A DNA stretch of 64,000 nt from the NCBI GenBank assembly GCA_025558095.1, contig JAIVFI010000003.1, positions 682,001-746,000 on the forward strand, in the 5' to 3' direction. A model generated the notes under the pieces. That model made no database searches, was not told the DNA's origin, and was given only the letters and a program-made list of their open reading frames with translations. Made by a program: the position numbers and the translations under genes. Source of the DNA: Hyaloraphidium curvatum. Taxonomy: Eukaryota > Monoblepharomycota > Hyaloraphidiomycetes > Hyaloraphidiales > Hyaloraphidiaceae. How positions within the stretch are numbered: position 1 is the stretch's first letter; each line of letters begins with the position of its first letter. This document shows, one piece after another, positions 1-11,388 of this stretch.

Positions 1-3000
1 CGGAGGCTGGCGGGCAACGGTCTGTGCCTTTGAGAATCCGTTGTCGCGCATCTGACAATCCAATCCCCGCAGGAGCGCAACGTGTGGCCGTGGGAGCAAA
101 GCCGGATGCGGAAAAGGCGATCTCGGAGGTCAAGGTCCAGGAAAACAGCGCCCACCTTGCCCCAGCGGATCCAACACCTGCACCGAAGCCCGCATTGACC
201 GATGCGAAAGCTCGGGACCAGACGGAGAAGGCACGGTTTGGAACTTTACCCGAGGCCCCGTCGACCTTTACCGAACGACCGCGGAGCGCCATTCCGGTTC
301 TGAGCCTCACTGTCCACGAAGGGAGCACCCGAGCGGGCGGGCGTGGGGTGGACGACAGCTTTGACCACCTTCATGGAACAAGCGTGAAGCCCGCACTGGC
401 GTCTTTCCGGGCTCCGCTCTGGTCCGTGCGCTTGCAGGCTTTTGAGAATCTCGCCAGCAGGCTCAAGGACTTGGGCACGGATGGGGATCTACCGGCGGCG
501 AAAACTGCGGACATCTTGGACACAGGCCTCGACGACACGCACACGAAGGTTGCCCTAGCGGCCATGGAATGCCTCAAGGCGTTCCTCGAGCGTCATCCTG
601 CCGATGCCAAGCTCTTGGATCTGGTCCTGGGCAAAGTCATCGGTTCGTTGCGGGCCAGTTCCGCGAGCCAGAGTCGCTCGTCAGCCACAAACGCTGCAAA
701 CGACGTGCTGGACATCCTGAAGCGCACCTGTGATGCGGACGTGCTTCTTGCGTCCTCTCTCAACATCTTGTCGAGCTCTGAATGGAGCAAGGTCTCGCGT
801 GTTCGGATGGGGGCGTTGGACCTTGCCGCCTCTCTCATTCAGGATCATCCCGCGTTGTTGCTACGTGCGCAAGGTAAGCTCCCCGATGCATTTCCGGACT
901 TCAGTGTTGACATTCTTGCTCAGTCATGCGCAGCGTCGTTCACAAACTTGCTGCATTCGTCCCTGACGTCGATGCAACTTCATCGCGCCGGCTTCGCTCG
1001 TTGCTCCTCACTCTCGAGGCTTCGTCTTCCGAAAGCTTTTTTGCTGCCGCCACGTCTCTGAAACCCAGCGAGCGAAAGCTTCTCCGGTCCATCCTGATCA
1101 AGGACATTACGGACTGGGATGCCAAGGAGAAGCACGCTTTCGCCAAGCTTCACGCGACAGATGCGGCACCGCAGGTTTGTTCATTCTGCTCGCAAGTGAG
1201 ATGCCCTCTAAGTCTATGTGCGACACAGGCATCCGAGAGCATTTTGTACCCCGAGACTACGTCTCTCGCAGCGCCTCCTTTGCCCAGAAGTCCGACCAAG
1301 GCCGACACGCAGGAAACCTTGGTGCTGTCTTCGGATCAGCGCAGCATTTCCGACGCAAAGCTCCTTGCCGACGAACCTTGCGTTCAGGAGACAGAAATCG
1401 ACCGGCCAGCAGCTTTGGAATCGGAGCACTCGTTCATCGTCGACATACCGGAGCAGCCGAGCGCCAACGTCATCTCCAACGTCTTCGAAGCCCGGCCCAG
1501 CCCACCAGCGGATGTTTCGCTCATCGCGTTCGACAAGTCGTTACACCTTGCGGCGAATGGCCTTCCGAGTCATGCAATGGATCAAGAGGATCAGGACAAC
1601 GACTTTAGCCGCGACCTGATTGCGTTTGACGTCTCGATTATTGCCCGCGTGGCGGTGCCGCTGCTCGAAGAGGAGCCTCCGAAGGATCTTTTCGAACTGG
1701 GCAGCCCCTTCACAGGCGATGTCGACTCTGGCAATCGCGAGCTCGCGAATGCCGGCTCTGCTCCAGAGGCGCCTCTGGATCATGAACTTCCAACCGCTGA
1801 GGATGTCAGAGACATTTCGGAAGGTAACGCTACATCGGCGGCGCTTACCGTCGCTGCGTCCGAGGGGGCATCGCTTGTTGCCACCGCCGATCCGGCGACG
1901 ACCATACCAGACAGAGAGCTAGACGCTATGGGGGTGGAGGGCGAGGATGTCGAACTTACCGAGAATGTGCCGGAAGCCCGTTTTCAGCACATTGACGACT
2001 CTTCCTTGGAGCCGGACCTGGATTCGCTGCCTCCGATGCACTATGAGGGCAAACCCTCCGTGGCTTCGAGCCCGGTCACTAGTCCTTTCTTGAACGACAG
2101 CGGCTTGGAAGCACCACTTTCAAGCGTGCTGCCTGAGCAGCAGGTGCACACTGCTGTGTCGGAAACAGAGTTTCCGGGCCCCAGCATGCAGGACCTGGGA
2201 GAGGATCCCTGCCTTGGGGACGCCGCTGTGCAGCTCGAGCTCACCGCTGTCGCGGAGAAGGACCGCGTCGACGTGCAAGCTCTTGAGGAACTGGTTGCTC
2301 AACTACAGGCTTCATTGGCTGAGCAAACGGAGATCACCGAGACGCTGCGCAAGGATCTTGATGACCGTGCGTCGGAGCACGAGCGAGCTCGCGAAGCCGC
2401 TTCGGAAGCCTTGGCTGCACTGGAGCAATTGCGTGAGCGTCACCAGGCGGACTTTGCTGCCGAGTTTTCCCGCCTCTCGGCGGAGCACAAGACCTTGGTT
2501 GACGACCTGCGCGCCGCATACGAGGCGCGAATCGCGGCTCTCTCGCAGCCTGTGGAGCCTGTCAGCGAGGTTCCGGAACTTCTTGCAACTGCTCTCCGAG
2601 AGCTGGAGATGGCCATGGCGTCGGCGGCGTCGGACAAGCAGCTTTTCGCCGCGCGCATCGCTCAACTAGAGGCCGAGGCCTCCATCCGCGATCAGTACCT
2701 TGCGGAGGTTGAAAAGCGGGCTGCGGTGGAGAAGACCGAACTGGAGGCCATCTGGCGGGTGCGCGTGGCCGAAGCCAACCAACGGAACACCGAGATGGCA
2801 GAGCTCCTGCAGGACGCGGAGACTGCATACGAACAGCTGCATAGGGCATACGCGGCCGCAGTTGCGATGCCCGAGGAAAGCATGGGAGTGAACGAAACAG
2901 AGGAGGCCGAGGATGAGGTCATTGGATCTCCGGATCACGCAATGGAGCTCCTGACTTGCGGCGACATTGCGGTCGGCGCGTTCTCGTACCTACTTACTAT

Positions 3001-3785
3001 ATCCCAGCCGATCGATTTGACCGGAGAAACCCTGGCTCTGATCTGCGATATGGCAAAGCGCGCGGAAACGGTGGGTAGCCGACGAGTGTCGTCCCCCGCT
3101 TTCGCAAATGACACCAACCACATAGGATGGCTTGACACTTTGCAAGTGCCTCTTGCTGCTCCAGGACTCGATCGCCATAAACCCTGCCGTCGTGGAAAAC
3201 AATGAGGAGATTGTGATCGACTCCATCGCGCTCGGCGCCTGTGCGGTGCCAGTGAGTACACGAGGCGGATCCCTTGGCCATTCTAACAAGAAACCTTGTG
3301 CAGTGCGTTGCATCCCAGTTTGTCCCCGACATCCGGCTCTGTCTGGAGCGGCTAGTCGAGACCACCGCGAACGCGATCGTTCCCCATCGCCTGTCGTATT
3401 CTGTCCACTACATTCTCAGCCTGGACTTCGCGTCCACGACTCCTTACGTTCAGAGCCTCTTCACGAAACTCGTGCTGCTTATGAAGGACACCGATGGAGA
3501 ACGCCTGGCCTCACGCATTGCTTCAATGATTATGCCGGTGGGTCGCTGCGGTAATCCTCGAACGACACGTCGCTGACCGACGTCAAGGCCTTGCGATCAT
3601 CCGACATTGAACTGAGGAAGACGGCGTTCGAGTCTCTGGGTCAGCTGCACACTCATGTTGGACAGACACTGCTGCGAGAGCTGGCGCAAGCGATGAGTGT
3701 GAAGCCCGATCCAATGCTTCGTCATCTGGTCCGTAAGCGACTTGGAGTTTCCGAGGAGGATTTGGCGCTAGATGAAACATTCTGA
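1..3785 (+). CDS. TOG/HEAT-repeat microtubule-associated protein, CLASP-like (5' partial)
   Basis: The reading frame is open to the left edge, so the N-terminus is missing. Exons are 1-873, 924-3070, 3126-3251, 3304-3537 and 3588-3785, joined by 50-55 nt GT-AG introns that each keep frame. The product has a helical HEAT/TOG-like N-terminal block (about 370-1170), a long acidic disordered middle, a Glu/Ala-rich coiled coil (about 2260-2860) and a second helical block at the C-terminus that includes LVLLMKDTDGERLASRIASM. This order (TOG, linker, coiled coil, TOG-like C-terminus) fits CLASP/Stu1-type proteins, which stabilise microtubules at kinetochores and plus ends. The assignment rests on architecture and composition rather than a diagnostic motif, so another HEAT-repeat protein is possible. 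It converges on ASCC2 with only 39 bp between stops. Confidence 0.5.
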
Positions 3786-3824
3786 TGGTATCTTGGTAAT
3801 CACGAGTGCAAAAGAGAAATCGAC

Positions 3825-6800
3825 TCAATCCCGGCCCCAACCGCGCATCAGCTTTCGATCTCGTCCGCCCTGCCGCTTCCTAGACTTTTGCTCCTCCTTC
3901 CGCGCATAGTCCCTCTTTGTCCTCGCTTGCGGAGCACTGTTCTCCGGCGCAGCGGGATCCTGCGCCGCCATCACCGGCTTGTTTTGCATCCGCGTGTCTT
4001 GGAACTGCTCAATGATCCTCTGCTTCTTCGGCTTTTGCATCCGTCAGTCCCGGTTACCAGCAAGCAAACCTAGCGCTCACATTGGCATCGAATGTCCTTT
4101 TCCAGCCAAGCAGCTGCTCGAAGGTGAGGCCAGTTGCTTTCGACAAAGCTTGTGCGGCCTCCGACTTCTTGTTGGCGAAAGCAGAAGGATCAGAGACGGC
4201 AGCCTCTACAAGAATAGCCTCGCGCGCCGCCTCCGGATCCAAAGCGGGTTCCTCGTCGCTGCTTTCGTCATCATCGTCATCAGTTTCAAGGCCTGTAGCG
4301 TATGCCTGAGCCGCACGAGGAGCCCCAGCCACGTCATAGGAATCGTCGAGCTCGTCGTCGTACTGCCAAAGAGGACGCGGTTTAGTCTTGGCGAAGAGCC
4401 CCATCAGCTCGTCGTTCCCACCATATCGTACTGTGGCGATTCGTCTTCGGCTTCCTCAATATCGGAGTACTGGGTATCCAGCAGCGCGGAACGCATTTCA
4501 TGAACAAACGACTTGTCCGCCAAGGCGTCGTCCGCCGATACGGGACTGAGCAGCCGTGAGCCATTTGTTGGTAGGTAGCTCGAACAACAGGCAACTTACG
4601 CGCGCTTGCCGGCAAAGACGCTCCCATCCAGCGTATCCTTGTCCGGAGGACCCCGCGTGAGGAAGTCGAACTCGTCGCCATCGAAAACGTTCCTTCGGCC
4701 ATCGAGCACCGTTTCCCGAGCAGCGATCTCGTACGGGGGAGGCTGCTCTGCAACATCCGCAGGCCGGGGAACAGGACTAGAACGCGGTGCTCTGGAGACG
4801 ACTGGGTCAGTGAGCCATTCAGCGCCCCAAAACGGCCTTGTTCACCTAGGCATACCCCGATCCAGCTGGGCGAGGTGCTGCGGCAAGTCGCCCTCCAAAA
4901 TGCTCATGATCACGCGTTCAGCATCGTCTTCAAATACGATCAGACAAGCTTCAATAAAGCCTTCCCCAAGCTCGGGGAACAAGTCCTTTATCTGCGCGAT
5001 CAAAGATGTTCTCTTGATGTAGTCCTCCGAAAAATGCAAAGGAGCCGATTCCTGCCCGCGCGGCGCACCGGATGCGGTCCACTCTGTCATCACTGCCTCA
5101 CTGCCCGAAGGCGGGCCTTTGGCCGAGGGATGCATGGGCGGCGCTGCCGGGACACGGCGATCGACTTCCTTGAGGTAGGAGTAGCTGCCTGCCAGGCGCC
5201 ATTTTGCAGCAGCGTTGCCGCTCATCGTCACTGCATCATGGAGCCATCTGACGAGCTGCTGAGCTTGGATGCAGAGGTCAACAGCGGAGCCGTCCTGTGC
5301 CCCATCCTCTGGATCCTGAAGCCAGCCGCCTTTCGCAAGGGCGGCCTGTAGCATCTCGCTCAAGTTGTAACGGATTTCAAGATCCAGCACCAGCGGAGCG
5401 TTGAAAGCATAGGAAGCAATGCCGGTAGGTGACGTTCCCGTGATTAAGGATCCGGCCAAGTCCACAAGCTCCGCGACGACAGCCATCATGGACGTCTTGT
5501 CCTCGCCGGATGCATTCACCACGGGATCCCAGAGAAGGCAGCGGAAAAGATTGAATGAAGCATCCAACAAGGCGATTTTGCAGGCGGCCACCGCTTGCTG
5601 AACCTCGCCTGCCCACGATGTCGAAAGAGGGATTGCCAGTTGGCCGGCGAGAGGCACATCCGCATGCGGGTAGGGGTAGGAATCCTCCAACGGAGGCACT
5701 TCATCGTCCGAATCGGGACTTGGCATCGAAGTCACATGGTCCCCGGCAGCGAGGCGGCGATGAAACCCCGAGCTCGGCGGCCCACGAAAACTCGTCCGAA
5801 GACCGAGAGCTGAAACCTCCTCCAGCATCGTGCTGAGGGTGGCATAGGCGTCGTCGATAATGGCCAAAAGATCCGGCAAAGGTCCGCTGAACAGGCGCGT
5901 CAACGCAAGAGGGAAAAACCGAGCAATCGAGGCCACCGTTCGTGCGGCGGAGCGAACAAAGCTCAGTAGGTTCGCGAGTGATCCGAGGGGGCCGTTCTCG
6001 AGTCCGAGCTCATCTGCTGTTTCGGGCAGGGATGTAGGCAGAGGTGGTTCCGGAATGCTGAGTTTGCCGAGTTTTCGGACGGTTCTAACCAGAGAGTTCC
6101 GCAGAAGGGCGCCCATGTCCTCCAGTCGAGCGCGAAACAGTCCATCCGTGTCCGCTTGTAGCACCCTGGCGACTAAATCTTTGCTCGCCGCGGGGTTCGT
6201 TGGACCATAGCTGGAGAACAGCACTAGTCAGCAACCTTCCCCGAACGCGAGCCGCGAGCACAAAACAAACATCTGGACGTACTCGACCATCGAACGGACC
6301 GGGAGGAACTCGTGAATGGAAATCTCCCCGAGCAAGCCACCCAGCCTTTGCACCATCTCCCAAACGAGTCGTGCCAGCTTTCGATCCTCTGCCGAGCTGG
6401 CGATGGCAAGCATCGTGGAGCGGGCGGCCTGATGGGACAGAAAGCAGCGATGGCCGGTTCCAGTAACTGCCGTGCACTGTCGGATTCGTGACTAACCTCG
6501 TTTGCCTTTTGTCGAGCGACGCTCGGCCCTGCTTCGTCGAGGTCCCAATCACAGCTCTCCACGATAGATCCAACTATGGAGAGGTACTGCCGCAGGAAAT
6601 CCTGGAAAGATAGCCCATGCTCGCTAGAGGCTTGTCCGAAGATGGATGTTCTCAGTTCGGCGGGGTCCCCGATGCGCAGGAGCTCCAACAAGGATCTGCA
6701 GTTGTGTGAGACGCTCCGTAGACGTAGTTCCGCAAGGTCCTTCAGCTCTTCGTCGGCAGTCGTGGGTGCATCGTTCCCCGCAGCAGTCGGTGGCACGTAC

Positions 6801-6973
6801 GGGAAGAGCTCGAGACGAGCCCCCGGATCCGTGGCCTTTGCCTCGACGGCATCACGCTCCGGTTGGCCCCAATCTTCCCCGTGCCGGGCGCTGCTTCGTT
6901 CTCCCTCGAACAATGCTGGCGCAGGCCGCGTCGCGTTCTTGCCCGACGTGTCATTGCTTCCGCGTCGCGACAT
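3825..6973 (-). CDS. ASCC2: ASCC2 homolog (activating signal cointegrator 1 complex subunit 2), CUE-domain protein
   Basis: ASCC2 is the ubiquitin-binding subunit of the ASC-1 complex, which acts in alkylation repair and in splitting collided ribosomes. The CUE domain is unmistakable: IKDLFPELGEGFIEACL, followed by a helix ending in LAQLDRG. Downstream come the family's short motifs NVFDGDEFDF and DDELDDSYD, an acidic stretch, and a basic tail rich in Arg and Lys. The N-terminal half carries the helical region that in animals contacts the ASCC3 helicase. At least six short introns are needed. Examples are a 60 nt intron after VEYVQ and introns on both sides of the exon encoding NVFDGDEFDF, which has no ATG of its own. 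I chose the ATG at 6973 (MSRRGSND) because the frame upstream resembles no family member. A start slightly upstream cannot be excluded. Confidence 0.85.
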
Positions 6974-7147
6974 GTCGGACGGCCCCAAGAGCAACTGTGC
7001 TTCTTCTCTAAAAGAAAGCGTCCTCCAAATGCCTCTTTCCGGACCCCGCGGTCCGGTTCCAGTGGGACATCGCGTGGTTTTGGTGGACGCGTCACCGTCG
7101 GCCTTATCACTCCAGCGAACGACCACCCCGGTTACACCGGAGCAAGG

Positions 7148-7619
7148 TTACACCGAAGCAAGTAGCTCGTACAGCGCCGAAGCCCTCTTGGCCGCGTCTG
7201 ACCGTCCTCCTCCGCCCATGGTGTACTCGCAGATCTTGACCTCCAAAAGCCGCCTCAGACGTATGGCGTCCTGATCCACCTCGTCCAGTACGGCAAGCCC
7301 CGATTCCGATCGCAGGGTTCTGAAGACGACCTTCGGAAAATCGGCCTTCTCGTCGGCGAGCACTCGACTGCGTTCTTCGAAGGGAGACGAGTTGCGCTGC
7401 GTCTGAACTCGTGTCAGAGGCAGCACAGCAGCGTGGGGAGATCGCGCCTACTGAAAACCGCGGCGCAGACGTGTAGAGGCGGTGAACGGACCCGGGATAA
7501 GCGGTCTCGAGCACCACATTGAGCTGGCGATCGGTTGCGAGCCGAACGATGTTGACCTCGACCCTGTTCTTCTCGAGCCTGTACGCGACGATCTTGGGGG
7601 CCTGCTGAAGAAGATTCAT
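7148..7619 (-). CDS. Small protein of unknown function, two exons
   Basis: I do not recognise this protein of about 140 aa. Exon 1 starts at the ATG at 7619 (MNLLQQAPKIVAYRLEKNRV). It is joined by a 49 nt intron (7403-7451) to an exon beginning TQRNSSPFEERSRVL and ending SALYELLASV. The intron has a proper GT donor and TTCAG acceptor and keeps frame, and the sequence alternates strand-like and helical segments, which supports a real gene. It lies 175 bp upstream of ASCC2 on the same strand and head-to-head with TRIP13. A further stretch from 7723 to 7636 reads MGDDNLLLLLREGAVIYDAD and also looks coding, but I could not join it with a normal donor, acceptor and phase, so the N-terminus may be incomplete. 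A 5' exon of ASCC2 is a less likely alternative. Confidence 0.5.
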
Positions 7620-7914
7620 TGGTCATCACGGCCACCTCCGAAACGAAGAGTGGCGATGCCCACGTCCGCGTCGTAGATGACGGCGCCTTCGCGCAGAAGC
7701 AAAAGGAGGTTGTCGTCGCCCATCGCCGGCACCGGATTTGTTACGATGCAGCCGATATAATCTTATGCGAGCTCTCTGGCTTTATTCAATGCGAGCCAGC
7801 GGTACTGGTCCGATCGCACAGTTGGCGATCGAAAGAAAAGCGGGCCGGCCAGGGCGCCCCAGCCGGGCACCGGTCCCCACTTCGAATCTTTTTCACGTCC
7901 ACGGCCGGGCAAAG
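7620..7914. promoter_or_regulatory. Divergent intergenic region upstream of TRIP13
   Basis: This 295 bp region separates the small unknown gene and TRIP13. It contains an open stretch on the minus strand (7636-7723) that could be a missed exon. Otherwise I see no recognisable element. Confidence 0.4.
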
Positions 7915-9629
7915 ATGCTCTCTCCAAGCATGGACGGCGGACAGACTCTGGACAGCTTGGAGAGCAGCCCGTTTCGGTCCGTGCAACGTCTCGCGTCGCT
8001 CAACCTCGGTGAAGGCGACCCTGCTGGACGCGACGAGTGCGAACCCAAGCCGCTGCTCCACGGTAGGAACGCGTCGCTGGCGCCGCCATCGCCCGCTGAT
8101 TTGCGCGCCAGTCGAGGTCTGCCTGAAGCCTTCGTCGACTCTGCGGTACGACGCCGTCAGGGACCACGTCGAGAAGCACCTGCGCATCCACCATCGCAGC
8201 CTGATTTCCAACAGCCCGCTGTCTCTGGATCTGCACGATACAGTCTTCCGGGAGGTCGAATTCGCGCGGACCTGCGAATCTACCGGGCAACGCTCCGAAG
8301 TGCACCAGCTGGACTCGGTGGAGCTCAAGGTGCACGTCTACCAGCTGAACGACGACCCTGTGGCAGAGGAAATCAACGAGGAGGAGCAGATCCAGACGAA
8401 CAGTCATCTTCTCTTGCCTTCACGTGAGCTCGAGGGACTCTGGGACAAGTGGGATTCGCGCTTCCATCACCTGCGGCGCGCGCTCACTCGGCCCCGGCAG
8501 CCTCATCTTCGACGACCGGTTACAATTGCAGCTTCTCGACTTTGTCTACACTACGTTGCTTTTTTCCGATCGCTTGGTGGACCCCAACATAGTCTCCTTC
8601 AACCGCGTCATTTTGCTTCACGGACCGTGGGTGTGGCGTGGCTTCTTGTGCGGCACAGGCCTCATTTCGGTCCCTGTACTAATGATGCGTTCTAAACGCC
8701 CCTGCTGCTTCTGTGAATCAGACCGGGCAGCGGAAAGACGTCTCTCTGCAAGGCGCTTGCGCAGAAGCTCTCTGTCCGCCTCTCGAGCCGATACGCCTAC
8801 GGAAAGCTCGTCGAGATCAACAGCCACTCCTTGTTCAGCAAGTGGTTCTCGGAGAGCGGGAAGCTGGTCCAAAAGCTGTTCCAATCCATCACCGAGCTTC
8901 TGGATGATGAGGAAAGCTTCGTCTGTGTCCTGATCGGTTCGTCTGCGGGTATGCCACGAGGCTGTCGGATGTTGACGTGATGCCACCCGACAGACGAAGT
9001 GGAGTCGTTGGCTGCTGCACGCAAAGCATCGGGTTCGGAACCCTCCGACGCCATCCGTGTAGTCAATGCGCTCCTCACACAAATCGATGCCATCAAGAGG
9101 CGCAAGAACGTCCTCATAATGTGCACATCTAACATCACGGAAGCCATTGGTGGGCAGTACAGCTCCTCCGTTCGTTTGTTTTTCACACGGACTTGCTTTG
9201 GCAGACCTTGCCTTTGTCGATCGGGCGGACATCAAGATGCACATCGGGAATCCGTCGACGGCGGCCGCGTACGCCATTCTTGCTTCCGCGATCCAGGAGC
9301 TCATTCGAACGAGGATCATCGGCGCCACGACGGCCTCGCAGCAGGAATCGCTGTACGCGCCGCCCAACAAACGGGACTCGGGGCTCCTCGAGTACCGCGA
9401 GCTGGAGGTGTTCCGCCACATGCTCGGATCGGACCATCCCAGCGCTCGCCTCTTTGCCATTGCGCAGAAATGCGAGGGCATGAGCGGCCGATCCCTGCGA
9501 AAGCTGCCTTTTCTTGCGCACGCATTCTACGTTCAGTCGGAGAGGTCCTCGCTGGACACGTATCTGAAGGCGCTGGATTTGGCCGTCTGCAACGAGCACC
9601 GTGCGCGGGGATTGATGGGAGCTTCCTAG
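7915..9629 (+). CDS. TRIP13: TRIP13/Pch2 AAA+ ATPase
   Basis: TRIP13 remodels HORMA proteins such as Mad2 and Hop1 in the spindle checkpoint and in meiosis. Six exons (7915-8062, 8112-8448, 8501-8626, 8722-8936, 8994-9149, 9205-9629) sum to exactly 469 codons. The N-terminal domain begins its family match at [10 protein letters not shown]. The Walker A motif [14 protein letters not shown] (about residues 203-216) is split by an intron inside its second codon pair. Walker B is VCVLIDEVES, sensor 1 is [10 protein letters not shown], and [15 protein letters not shown] plus [17 protein letters not shown] complete the lid. Length (468 aa) is normal for the family. The start at 7915 was chosen because the splice at 8063-8111 joins that frame directly to HVEVC. 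Its stop lies 5 bp from that of the convergent neighbour. Confidence 0.95.
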
Positions 9630-9634
9630 AGTCT

Positions 9635-11136
9635 CTACATGGCTGGCCTGTTTCCGGCCCTCTGAGTGTGTAAGACCGTCTTTGACATCACGGAGTCGAA
9701 CACCTGCTCGAGCTTCTCCATGGCAATCCGATCGCGGTCTTCCACCGACCACGTGGTTTGGGCCGACATCCTCCTGAGCCGGGCCATTTTCGACCCTATC
9801 TGGATGGCGAACATCTCCCGCTCCTTCTGCTCCGACATGAGGTACGATTGCTGGTCCATCTTCCCGCCGCCTTCCCTGTCCAGACGGAGCGATGCGATGA
9901 TGTCCATTAGTTTTGCCTCCCGGGCAAAGAATTCTTGATCGCCCATGCGTCCCCTGGAGCCGCGCTCGATCGCCCTCTGGACCCGTGAGATCTCCATTTT
10001 GTTCTGCTGCGTTTGCGACAGCTCCGCGCGCTGGCTTGCCAGGCTTCTCTGGCCGGCCTGTTCGATGCCTTGGATGAGGTCGTTGAGCTTGCTGTAGCGC
10101 GTGTCTTCGAAGCGGACCCTCTGGCCATCCATGCGACCGAACTGGAGCATACGGTTGATTGCCGCGGCCACCTGTGCCGAATCCATGATCCGCTGCTGGC
10201 GATCGGTGAGGAATACGCACTGGTTCTCGAGCTTGGGGACGATCTGAAGGACCCTGTCGATGGCGGTAATGACACCGCCGAGATCCACCGGCGGCGGCCC
10301 TTGCTCGGCACGATGGACAGGTTCGGCAGAAGCTGCTTCAGAGGCTGCATTTGCCAACGGAGCTCCAGATTCCACATCTTCATTGGCAACTTGTTTCGAT
10401 GGCTTGGCCAATCTGAAGTCATAGATAAGAGTCGAAATAGAAGCGCACGGGAGACGGCGCACCTCCTTTCGACTGTCGAGAGCACCAGCGAAATGCTCTT
10501 GTCCACTTCCGACCACAGTCTCTTCTTTTCGGGGCTCATTTGCTCAAAGTCAAGTGCTCGGATGTTTGCCCGCAGGGGCGTCATGGCCGCGTCTCCCAGC
10601 GACGCTTCCGGCGGGCCGTACTCCGAATCGTCCGACCCCTTGGCCGCGGCTTTGATGCTCATAAACTCGTTCAAGTCCAGTTTCCTGTCCTTGTGGACGA
10701 GCATGCTGACCAGGCGCTCTGCTTCCGCCTTGCCGCTTTGGCTGGCTTCCCGCACCTCGTGCGCAGATCCGGCGCACGACTCCAGAGCTTCGTAGAGCCC
10801 TTTGAGCAGGGTGGCTACGGCCAAAGTGAGCGACACGTCGTCGAATGCAAAGTCCGCTGCCGCCGTCGTCGGATTCTTCTTGAGGCCTCCTCGCTTCCGA
10901 GGCACATTGCTGCCCTGGCTGTCCGCATCGTCCTTTGTGCCCTTTCTTAGGTCAAGTGACGGGTCGTCCAGGGCCGTCAAAGCAACTGCTCCGGGTTGCG
11001 CCGAGAGCTTCTTCAGGAGACCTCCCAGCGCCTGGCAGCACTCCCGCTTCAAGTCCTCGCAGTTATGCAGCAAGCACTCGTCTGCCGCCTCGGGAGACAG
11101 ACAATCCTGGCTGCGAGCAGGCGGTCCGGTGTCCAT
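9635..11136 (-). CDS. Unknown coiled-coil protein
   Basis: Not recognised. Two exons are joined by an intron of about 50 nt near 10410-10460, with the donor after STVER and the acceptor before LAKPSKQ. The product of roughly 480 aa is largely helical: an N-terminal segment with [16 protein letters not shown], a middle segment with [19 protein letters not shown], and a long coiled coil around [18 protein letters not shown] and [18 protein letters not shown]. It has no signal peptide, membrane segment or catalytic motif. The ATG at 11136 ([10 protein letters not shown]) is the best-placed start. The frame stays open further upstream, but into the promoter it shares with CARM1. It converges on TRIP13 with a 5 bp gap. 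Composition suggests a structural or scaffold protein; no function can be assigned from sequence. Confidence 0.7.
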
Positions 11137-11388
11137 TTCTGCGCAACGTCGATGGACGGAAGTGGGAATTGGGCGGTGACGTGCGAGCGGGCGCCGCGCC
11201 CGCGCGTTCGGACCGCGGCGATCGACTCCTCTTGCACCAACCACCGCGGCCCAAAAGCCCAAGAAGAACGCGTTGGGCTGCCGAGCTCGGGCGTCCCTTC
11301 ATCGCCCTCACCGCATCACGCGGTCCGGCGCGGTGGACGCGTCAGGAGGCCGAGTTAACGGTTCACGTGGCGGACCCCATTCGAGGCA

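Noticed and set aside
1174-1228. A possible intron in the CLASP-like gene (GT to CACAG).
   Set aside because: At 55 nt it would shift the frame out of the clearly coding downstream sequence, so the region is treated as exon.
7619-8695. One long plus-strand open frame that could be read as a single TRIP13 exon.
   Set aside because: Only its middle matches TRIP13. Proper splices at 8063-8111 and about 8449-8500 restore the family sequence on both sides.
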